Part shown: piece by piece, positions 35,101 through 47,100 of the stretch
How positions within the stretch are numbered: the first letter of the stretch is position 1
How the letters are laid out: each line of letters starts with the position of its first letter
Assembly (NCBI GenBank): GCA_903813345.2
Contig: CAIIXF020000007.1
Coordinates: 36,662,759-36,726,758, forward strand
From: Owenia fusiformis
Lineage: Eukaryota; Annelida; Polychaeta; Sabellida; Oweniidae
Reading direction: 5' to 3'
DNA length: 64,000 nt
Position numbers and translations under genes: made by a program
The notes under the pieces: generated by a model
The model's input: only the letters and a program-made list of their open reading frames with translations
Databases searched by the model: none
Told to the model about the DNA's origin: nothing

Positions 35101-38100
35101 CAAATTACGTTAACTGTATAAATCAAACTGAAATATATTTTGCAGGAACACCAAATGTCTATTATGCTTACTATACATAGAGCTGTTCACAAAATAAAAG
35201 AAATATGCTATCTTTGGTGAGCACTTATTTTCTTTATGGCTTATACAAATAAAGATGTTAATTCAGGTGTCCCGCCCTTCATTTTACATTTTGAAATTGT
35301 GCATAGCATGCATCAAGCATTATATTTATCATATATAGAAATATCCCAACTGAGGCACATACCTATATATCCCCCACCTCTTCCTCCCCATGATCCCCAA
35401 CCACCACCACCGCATACATTAGGGGGAATACGTGACATCTCTTGGCGACGCTGTAGCATGACATCGAGATCGTTTGTCCTGAGAACCCCACAAAGGTAGT
35501 CCCAAAGTAATTTTATTCCAAAGGCTAGGCACAAAAGGAAGTTTCGTTTTTGCCTAGGTTTCTCGCGAACCTCTACTGGAACTATAAGTGTTGTGTTCGC
35601 TTCAATGTCACCAATAGTTGGAACAGTCTGTAAAATAAAACAAAGACGTTAAACACTATTTCACACACTTTAGATTTGTTTTTAAAGAACAGTCTAGCAA
35701 TATATTGTACAATCTATTTATAAATGGCCTTTCTTGAAATACGAGTAATAATAGAGCATAGATGGTATAAAATACTAGCATGCGTACATAACTTTTGTTT
35801 TTATAACTGAAGTATCAATCGTTTTATTAGACTCTTAGACGAAAGAGAAACGATTTCACAAAAAATAAATGTTATTTAGTGTATCTTTGTTTCGTGTCAT
35901 ATCTCTATTAAGCCTATTTTTAAAAAGTCCTTAATTGTCACTGGAAATGTAGATTTGATAAAAATGATTTTCCTTTTAAATTTGATAATAGGCATTAGAA
36001 AATAATCTTAACCTGTATGAATTCAAGTGTTGGATGATTGTTTGGAAGTGCAAATCTAAGGTTTTGTGCTCTTATTAATCCATGGTTCGTTATCGTGAAT
36101 ACAATTTCATTCTTTTCTCCCTCTTCCAAGGCAGTCAGGTCGACTTGTCGTGGCTCTATTGTAACAACTGGCATTGGCACCTAAAATAGTACATAGTATA
36201 TCATTTTTTTGTACTGAATATGCTTCTGTATTGTTCTATATATATACATTCACATTCATTTTTCAATGTTTAGTTATAGCTTCGTTATATTGCATAAAAC
36301 ATACCTCGGTTTCAAATGTTGAATCTAAGGTGACTATGTACTTGTCCTGGTATGTAACAGGTGTAACAGTCCAGCTATACTTCACTGCCGTTTTCTGTAG
36401 GAAGACTGTAATGTTCGGGTTAGCTGGAGATGCCAGAATGACAGCACTGTATGACGTATGTCTGTCTGCACTCACATGTAAATTGTAGTATGCCTCTTCA
36501 AGATCGTCAAACAGCAGTTCTGTTACACAAGACCAATAATCATTTTATACGGATTTCTGGTCTTGGAAAATAGTATTTAATGAAATCTCACTCACTTTTT
36601 GCGATTAAATTTTTGTAATTAATTACAGTAGAGTACCCTGGGCGCAGAGCCTAGTTATAAACTACCGACAACGAAGCTCTCTTTTAAGAAGTGAAGTCCA
36701 ACGAATGCGAAGGATAGTAGAGTTAAAATTTTGTTTATAAAAAGGTAAGCATAATTAAGCATTGATTTCACAAAAAAAAGTTTTAAGATGGAAGTACCTG
36801 TTCTGTTTGAGGTCGTGTAGGTTTCAATAACGTTTCCCTTTTGCGGATTCCTTAGCCTCACTTTAGCACCCACGACCAACGGGTCACCATCAGTGTAATA
36901 TGTATATTCATCTTCTACTCGTATTCTCAAATCAACTTCATTACTTGACGTGATAAGAATTTTATATCCAATTACAACCTCCGTTAATTCCGATCGAACT
37001 ATCATTGAACCACGCCGGTCTCCAATCGGTTCCGTTGGAGGTACTGTTATTGATAAAGACAATGTTGCTTTTGTTGAGGCAGGGATGGTGAAAGAACCAT
37101 CCGAGCTAACGGTATAATTATCTGTAAATCGTGAAGAATGTGTTTATATTGATCAATATATTGGCCTATTATTGAAGGGAATTATGTGTGACTTGTGAGT
37201 TTAGAGAAATAAATAACTCAACTTTATCTCTAAATACATATAGTAGCATTCCTACTCTGAACAAAAGATGAAGTTAAGCAAATGTGGGATCCACTATATT
37301 TATTTTAAAAACTACAATACCAGTCCCAATTTCTATTCATAAGTGCAATCACTTCGTGATATTACCTGATTCGGGTGAAAACGAGATGAGAGATATCAAA
37401 GGGTCACCACTTAGTTGAACTCTTACATCAAGAGCGGAAATTATCCCTTCGTTGCTAATATCAATCTACAATAAAACACATAAAAATAAAAATATTATGA
37501 TTTATTACCAAAGTTGGAGTAAGCGAACCCGAGTACACCTTACGTTAAGTTGTTTATTGTTTATATATTATAATAAATGTCAAATATCTCGTATTGTTAA
37601 TTGGTGAATTATTTAAAGAGTATTTGTTTACCTCAAAAATCTTTTGCTCCCCTCTATTCACACTTGTAGAGAGGAAATTTGGGTTCGCTCTAAGCAAAGG
37701 TGTCCGAACATCGAGCCTCAGATTTAACCAGTATATAGCAACTGTCCCAGACTGGGAAGTAAATATAATGCCAATCCTCCCTCGTACAGACCCATTGGCA
37801 TCTAATTCAATATCAAATGGCATACTTTGACCTCCATCTAGGTCAGACAAAAACAGTTTATCGCTGGTAGCGGTTCTATTACTGGGTTTTACAATAAGTC
37901 TTGTAAGTGGTGGTCCAAATCCTCTCAACTAAAACAGATATTGTATAACACTGCATTAACGTTTTTTGGATTTTTCAAATGATTTACACACTGAACTTGT
38001 AATGTTATTTTAAGTTATAAGTCAACTGAATAGCCAGAGTAAATGTATTGCTTTGTATTGCGCATACAAACATTGTATACCTGAACCGATATGTTGTATA

Positions 38101-41100
38101 GTGGCAGAGATCCAGTATTAACTAGCTGAGCAACTTTTGTCAAATTGCTATCATCTAAAAATCTTCTGTGATAGGCACTTGCAGGCTGCACTTGCATCCC
38201 CAGCACTGTCCATTGGGCTTGATTAGTACACCTGTCTTCAGACGGGTGTTGAGCACCCTGTCATAAAATACAAATGTAATTATATAGCAATAAATTGGAA
38301 TCAATGTTAATTTGACAATGTGAACTATGATTGCATTTACTTACAACTTCGAATAAGCCACTGTCTGCAGGGTTCGGGTAGTATACTGCTGCATAGCGCC
38401 CTCTATCTACTAGATCGGTAAGTGCTGGTATTTTACGAATTCTTCCTTTGTTCTTTACACTAATATCAAGCAGGGGTAAGGATATAGTTAATAAACAATT
38501 ACAATTGTAATAAGTAATTGTAATTGTAATTAAAACTTTGTCATAATTTTTCAATTCTTAAAAAGTCAAGAGTAGATGTATAAGGGTTTGAATATCAAAA
38601 AGATCCTTAATGGAAGCCCTATTTGGTTTGTATTTCAATTTGTTAATTTTATAACGTCGGTAGCAATGAAGTATTTTATTTTCATTCCTGACTGGTGTTA
38701 TTTATTGTTTCTTTTTCACTTAGATCATAATTTTCGATAATTGGGATAATTGTTTTTCATTTTGACTTTTAACTGCTTGCCTTTTTATGATATAATGTTA
38801 TTCATGTGTGATTTATCGCCTTTATTTGATTGAAAGTATGACTGTTAATAACAAATTATTACCAAATGTGCACCAGCACTGTCCCTCTTTTATTTTCCCA
38901 TTCCTCCTCAAAAAGGTCAACGTTTCCATAAATGTAGACTTCCGATGGTTGTGATAAGATACCACTGACAGACAATGACGTCACTGTGGCATTGTAGCTT
39001 AATGGGACGCTCAGCTTAAAGGTGTAGATATCCGAACCAATAACATTTTCTACGCGCATGCGAACGTCCTTAAGTAAAAAAGAAACATATAATAAAAACG
39101 TTGATGTATGCTTTCAAGATTCTAACGGTTGAATATAATTACCTTATTACAAATATGATAGCAATTTAAAAGTATCAAAATGCGTAAGTAAAACTTAGCA
39201 CATTTTTAAAATCAAGCAATGTTTACATTCATTTGAATTAATATCATTATATTATTTATGTTAATATAATATCTATGTTAATATAATAATAAGTAAAGTA
39301 TTCACAGAAAACAGGATCTTAAGAGGTTCTGGACAAATCATTTGATTCTGGAATTGACATATTTTTTTTCCAACGAAATCACATCCAAGGGTTGAATTTT
39401 TATTGGATATTTAGAGAGCGAGTCCTGTATTGATTTCAATAAAAAGGTTAAAATAGAACGCTATTTAAGAGTTAATCTTATACTTTCATTACATTGATAT
39501 ATTAAGGCAAATTCTGAAAAATTTTAAAGTGCATTTTTTATGAAATATTATCCAAGTATTTAGATGAAACGGTCTTATTTAAATACAAATCATAACATGA
39601 TGATATTTTTTCATAAAATATTTCTTCAAGAAATTCAATTGAAGGCTCAAGATAAAACGAGCTAATTTAGGTGAAAACCCTTACATGATGATGTGTTTTC
39701 ATGACTTCTTTCATAAAATTCCATCAAGGGGTGAAAATAAAATGATCGAATTTAAGTGATTTAAGGATCACGAGGATAGGTTTTCTTGGATATTTTCTAT
39801 GAAATCCCATCCAGTGGTCAAGGTAAAATTTTTATTTGGTATATTTGGTCACGTGTTCGAACCCATAGAACCATATAGGAACGTCATTTTGAATGTTACG
39901 TGATAAATCCATATAAGGCTTTTAGAACAATGTGGGGAAAGATGAGGGGAAACCCCTGACACCTGTTCACGATTTTATCCGAACGTTCATCGGATCATTT
40001 CGGTTTTTATGCACTTCATTATTTTACCGAAGTTTGCCGATTCGATTCGTCGTATTTCGGAATATTGGGGACAATTTTATACTCCATTGGGAGTATTTTT
40101 AATCTACTTCTTATTACGAAGATTCCCGAACCTTGTTCGGATTAATCCGGATTTTCTGACCTACCTCATCTACCGAGATTTAACGAGTTTACATTCGGCT
40201 CATTTCGGAATCCTGGTGACAATTTTATACTCCATTGGAGTATTTTTGATCTACTTCTTATGACGAAGATTTCCGAACCTTGTTCGGATTTATCCGGATT
40301 TTCTGACCTACTTCATCTACCGAGATTTAACGAGTTTACATTCGTCTCATTTCGGAATCCTGGTGACAATTTTATACTCCATTGGAGTATTTTTGATCTA
40401 CTTTTTCTGGATTTTGCCCTACTTATTATATCTTTACAACAAGCAAATCAAAAAATTCGCCATGAACGGGTCTCGATCGACTAACCTATAGCATGGAAGC
40501 TAGGCACGTTAGCCATGAGGCAACCGATACGAAAGGATAAAAGTATTATATATTTATACCGAGCGTCAATTCAAAATGATCTTCACTTTTGACTGCACGT
40601 AAATACAACTCGTCAGTTGTATCCAGAATAGATGAACGCCTATGGTACTAGTGAATAACCAAGTCCCAGGCGAGTGGTTCGCACCCCACCGTGATATGTT
40701 ATTTTTGCTTTTTTAATACGACAGAAAGGAGCAAGGTCACTGGCATGTAGCGGTCCTGATATCGATACATTCTACACGCAATAAAACCAGATACCTGCGT
40801 GTGATTAAAACTACATGTTAGGGCGTCGATATCCTACAAATCCTATTTTTTCATAAAAATATTTTTTCATGAAATCTAATCGAAGGGTGAAGATAAAACG
40901 ATCTTTTAGGTAAAACAGCTTTACATGATCTGGTGATGTGTTTTCATAACTTTTTTCATAAAAGACCATTCTCGGTTTGGAGAACAAAGTTCGTCACTCT
41001 AATTGAGCGTTATCCCTGCTTCGGACAAATTTGATTTTTTTTACATAATATAGATTTGAATGTCTTCTTTTGAATAGTCATAGTTTAATTTGGGTAATAT

Positions 41101-44100
41101 TTCTAGATTTTTCTTATAAAAATTACTAGTGAAACACCCAACGTCGCTTTTATGATTCATACCACTTTTTTAACTTGGTGTATTGCATATTTCCGTGGGT
41201 TGATTTGAAAAAAAGACAAACAACGTATACATGAATATGTCATAAGCATATAGTGAGATAATTGTTAGATTAGGTTTGCTATAAGTGACTTTAAAACAAA
41301 AAAATAAAAAACATTAGTTCACGTGTTAAAGTCCCATTGACCACGACATCAAGGAAAATTGAGCTTTTTGTCATCAGACATCTTTATAGATGGAACTAGC
41401 TATGTACTACATTTTTAAATACACTCACATTGTACATGTAGCTGTAATATCTAAGATGTTATTTTTATTGATGAAAAGGTTCTTACATACTAAAGTTACA
41501 TTAAAATATCAATTGCAATAGCCACCTGTTTTTAACATCCCTTTGTCACTCATCCCTTAATTATCTCTGTGTATCTTAAACGTGTGTGTGTTCGATGTTG
41601 ATAGCACCCGAGTGCAACCTAAGGAGCACATACAATACATTTTGTGTATGCCCAGTCTGGCCGCCTTATATCTGCCTGCACCGAGAAATGGGCGCAGCTT
41701 TGACAATTAACGAATGATATAACGATATCACGGATTTCACCGAATGTTATTCATCCCTAAATAGCTTTTTTATTTAGTCTTATGATCCGACTGATGTTTC
41801 AATTTTTTGCAGTGACTCTGAAATTGCTGCGCCAGATATGACATCACAGTGACTCATTTTCCTACATTTAAATCACTAAACTAAATCAATTGAAACATAA
41901 TCATTAAAGAATGAGGACCTTGTATTTTACTTTGGACGAGGGTAGTGGCCATGTCTTGGCATGGCTAGTTGTGCATTAACGTTTGATACTGTTGTGCGGA
42001 TAAAAATAATGAATATATGTTAAAGTAGCACTAAACAGATACTTTTAAAGTTAAAAGAATATAGTTACATTTAAAGAATGGGCCCAACGAATAGATATTG
42101 AATATAGGACTCGTTTGATGAAACGTTCGTTCTTTTAATTCTAATAAACCTAGAAATCAATCAACGATTAAGTAAATTGACAAGACTTCATGTTCAAGTT
42201 GGCTGAATTTCGTGTAACTTAACTCTGTTATGTTTCTAGATTTTACATATGGAGAACAGAATTCGAAATCATAATCACAATCGTATTTTAAGGCAAATAG
42301 GCCATGAATATGCTTTTAGTTACACGGTGGATGATCAAATTAACACATTTTGGATGTTGAATTTCATTTCAAGTTCATTCGAATTTACGCATCATCGTGG
42401 GAAAGCCCATGGCATTATCCAATAAAATTGATATATATACTGTCTAGGCTGAGACTAACATATATAATGTTATTTAATGTATTTAATATACAGGATATAT
42501 CTGAGAAAGTTATGCAATATATCTACACGAGAAATAGTAGGGACCAAGGGTTGATATATTACCTTTACCTGTCGAAAATCGAGTATAAACTATGAGGATT
42601 AGATACGCATTGAATGTAATGGAACCGTCATGTAATAATTAGAAATGATAATCACAATCAAATCATGAATATTTTATCTAGATTTAAAGTGCTTAAGATT
42701 TATTTTTAAAACTTAACCGAACTATTAACATTTAAAAGCACCGAACGAATTTTCTGGGGATTGCTGATGAGCGGGTGGGATGGGATGGGAGGGATAAAAT
42801 GAAATACTAGATAAAATATTGATACCTTTACGCATGTCAATCTCAAATTAGAATGCATATATCATTATCTCTTTTATTCTTCTGTATTGTAATACGATAG
42901 TCTGATTATTGTCAATATCCTATACATGAAATAATGTACAACGTGTATTCTACATTGAATAACAAACGAAATAAAACTCATCTTTGTACGAATTTATTTT
43001 TCATATGACACAAAGTAACATAACATTGTTATATGTTGCATTTACGACTACTACAGCAAATCAGAAAATTCGTACAATATCAAACGTAAGAGTTGTTCAC
43101 AAATACATTGGTATTTTGATATGAGTATCATGTAGTATTAAAATATTAAAATCATATGATCAGCAAGTTTATAAGCTTAATATTGTATTGTTTTTTATTT
43201 AAGTGTCGCATGCTTAATTTCATACATATACATCTGTACAATCATCCAAAAAGCCTCGAGCCACCAATGGCTAATGAGACACTGCTAATCAAAATAAATC
43301 ATATAATATTATATAATAAGATGCATAATATGAGTCAGTTGCAGAAATAGGATTATGAATAAAGCAAAGTTCATGACCTCTATTACGAACATAGTTTGAT
43401 GAACTCGATCACTCAGTCAGTTGTTGAACATTTGCAAATGTGGTCAGGTTATAAATATAAGTACAATTTAAGTCCATATTTTCACATATTGAACATAACA
43501 CTCAGTTCACAAAGAGATGTATACAAATCTAATCCACAAGTAGAAATGATTGTTTCATGCTGTTTATGCATTGTGTATAAACTGTAATCCAAAACATGAA
43601 TAAAGTGGGCAAGAGGTGGTTGTATGATGGCCCATAAAATCACATTATGTAACACCGGCACCCTGGTTCAATATAGTGCAGTGGCCCATGTTTGATATAC
43701 GTACATCAAAACTCATGTTTTTTCAAGGAAAGAAGCTAGATTAGTGATATATTGAAAAATCAAACTACTATACCCCAATACTGTAGCCCGTATTTCTTTA
43801 AAAGGAATACAGGCTACAGTGAAGTTGCAAATGGAGGACCTTTGTTTATTTCCATAGTTCTGGAGGAATACTAGATTTTACATTGTATAGATTCAACGAG
43901 CAGTTTGCAACGCACTATCACCAGAAAAGTCCTATGGAAAAGGACAAAGAATACCTGCTCTATTTGCAACTTAACTGTACCCTGTATTCTTTTTAAATGT
44001 GTTCACGTGGTAGGGTAGTGTGATACTCCCTCTGCCTATGCCTACATCGTTCAATCTTTTTTTCATAGTATAACGCCTTATTAATACAACAGTTATTGAG

Positions 44101-47100
44101 CTGTTAAGAAAACATACTAACAAACAAACCACCAAGTTTAGAGTAAGACATATACATGTATTGTTCTATTATCAAATCATATATTGTGTCCCAATTCTAA
44201 AACGTTAACAGTTTATGGTGTACAATAAAACTATTACTATTAACCACTTTAATATATTTAGACATAAAATATCAAGTTACTCATCAGCCAACAAATCTCA
44301 AAATATCGAAAAATGAAAAATACGAGGTACTTGTTCACTCAAATCTAGGAGTCAATTGGTAATGTGTACCTATAGATAGTTCTCAAAGTAAATGAGCAAA
44401 AGCGTAACATTTGTATGTAGCATGCTTCATAAAACACTAAACTTAGCCCAAAAAGTAAGTGTGCATTTTGTTCCTGGCACTGATTGGTTAATAAGTGAAT
44501 ACAATTCGTTGAATGCACGATGCACTCAAAAGATTAGCAGCTGGGAAAGGCTATTGAACAAAAAGTACGCTTTCGTACTCAAAAAAGGATTACCCTTTTA
44601 CAACTTTGACAACTTTAAAAGCATGAACTTCGGAAGATCTAACAAAATGTACTTACTGTTACCCTGTGGATCCCAGGGTTTTGATATGTTCTACAAAGTC
44701 ATGCAAAGACAGACCATATATGCACTAAAAATATCTGTGACACTTGTATGATATGTATTCCACTTTGAACCACCATCTATTTCAATATTGTGAAAATATA
44801 TATTTCCCAAATTATGAAATAAAGGAGCTTGTATTCGCGAATGCCGCTAACGCCTGTCGGCTACCGGATAAACCTACTTTACTATTTTATGGGCAATTCA
44901 TTAAAATATCAATGGAATATTGTCAGGTTCTTTTCATATTTAAATGAGTCGCCCATAGAATGGTAGGTTAATCCGGAAGCTGAAATCTTCCATTCCCAAA
45001 TCATAGTCTTAGCTTGTATTCGCAAATGCAACTAACGCCTGTCGGCTACCGGATTAACCTATTATTTTACTGGAAACTCATGTCAATACGAATAGTACCT
45101 GCCACTATTCCAATATATTTAAATGACTTGGTCATATTATACTGGGTTAATCAGGTAGCCGGAAGGCGTTAGTTGCATTCGCGAATATAAGGTTAGCTTG
45201 TATTCAATAATGCAAGAAACGCCTGTCGGCTACCGGATTAAACTACCGGCGTGCAAAGCGTAATCGGGTACACCCCAGTTCTCCGAAACCCAGTTGTCCG
45301 AAACCCATTACTCCGAAAAATAAAGTCATAATTTACCAGAGAAAGCGGAGGGCGTAGCTTACTTAAACTTACGTCAGTTTCATGCCATGTATTTGGCCAA
45401 ATTAATGGCATGGACGCATTCTGTTATTCATAGATCTCTCTCTCACTTTGAATTGCATCCATTGCATGGCGTTACCAGAATGGCAGGAACGGGAGATTTA
45501 TTTTACATTGTGATTCTAAAAAAAGGTTATTAAAACACAATATATATTACGGAACAGTTTATCTTATCTTCTTCAATCTCTTTTATATAGGCAAAATAAA
45601 ATGAAACATTTTGAAACAGATAAAATAATTTATCGCATAGAACTTTAAGAATAAAACAGTATACAAATTACGTTGTCAAAATATTTCGTCGCATTTAATT
45701 TCTTAGTCTCGGTCTCTTATCAAATCGTAAAAGAATAAAACATTCTATACTTAATCACTTGGGATTTATGTTTCGGCATTCGTTTCAGGCATTTGTTTTT
45801 TATGTTCTTCTCCTGAAATGTATTTGTTTGACAATAATCAGAGAAAGTGCGTATACGTATAAATATGCCACGCAAACAAACGGGTGTGACTTCAATTTCT
45901 TGTCTGTCTGAGGACGTATTGGGAACGAGGTAGAATTAAAGAATTCTTATGAACGAGTCATGCAAGATACTAGAACTAGTAAAGTAATGTAAATGGATAA
46001 GTTAATTTCTGATGGATCTGGATATAATATATTTCAAAACTTTGTAAATACTAGATAACTTCATTTAGGCAGATATAGTATCTTGATATATTTGGCTATC
46101 ATGCGTTTAAAATACGTTCCTAAAACTATGAAGACGTTAGGTGAGAAATATTGCTATTGTACGTTCGAAAAGTATTTGGTTGTATTTTGTAGTTCTCAAG
46201 TTACCCATGAACTTTCGTGGGCTAATTAACGTCTTGACTTAGCATATTTAGCCTAATTTTGCAATGATGTCAACGTGATTCAAATGTTATGCTGTCGTGA
46301 TTCGCAGAGGTTGCGACAAGATTCGTTTTACAACAGATGTAACTATGAGAACATGAAAGCTCATAATCCTGATTATGCAACCTTATACAATCGTTATCTT
46401 TGGGACAAGAGCCCAAAAACAAGGTACTCGTGAACGAGAGTTGAATTTGCTCCGTGAACGATAGGATACGCTGTTCCCCACCAACAAAATACAGACATAT
46501 GCTTCAGTGTCCTCAACGCAGATTGTAGAGAACAAGAGAAAAAATTAAATATACTTTGCCATAACAGAATACTGTTAAAGTATTGTTTATTAAGTTTATT
46601 AAGTTTCACAAATAACTTTTAAATGCCTTCTTTACCGTCAACGGACACTCAAATAAATACACAATACAATGCAATGCAATGTAATACAACGCATTACAAT
46701 ACAAACTAAATTAGAGTATTTGTGCATAGCATTTTCCCCTTTTGTTTGAAGGATATTTTAAGAATAATTCCAGCGTTCGTACACACCTGGAAATGTCAGG
46801 GTTTTGATTTAATTTTCCAAGTGCCTGAAATGTCAGAGAATTTTAAAATAAGGTCAAAAAGGGCCAAAGAGTCCGGGAATTTTGAAACTGTAGACATGTC
46901 ATGGAAATGTCAGGGAAATTTGTATCAGTGTTGAAAAAATGATGTTCCAGAAAAATAAATTTTAGGACTATGACAGGATCTCAATGAAATCCAAAATGTA
47001 ACATTTAGTTGATTCCAGACGGGGCGTGTACATTGTCTAACATATATCTAAAAGGTTTACACTGTCTTGATTAATGAACTTCTTAGATCTAGTCGCGCTT

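Noticed and set aside
36655-37062. Minus-strand frame running past the exon end at 36798
   Set aside because: The coding part ends at the GTACTT donor at 36798, confirmed by phase with exon 36519; the Phe-rich extension is intron.
40009-40484. Protein-like frames ([20 protein letters not shown] and similar) in both arms of the 9.3-kb element
   Set aside because: They arise from the internal direct repeats, recur in every repeat copy and mirror arm, and show no domain or splice context. Judged non-coding.
44392-44751. 119-codon plus-strand frame [20 protein letters not shown]
   Set aside because: Lies in the foldback interior, no recognised domain, no clear promoter or polyadenylation context. 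Chance frame most likely.
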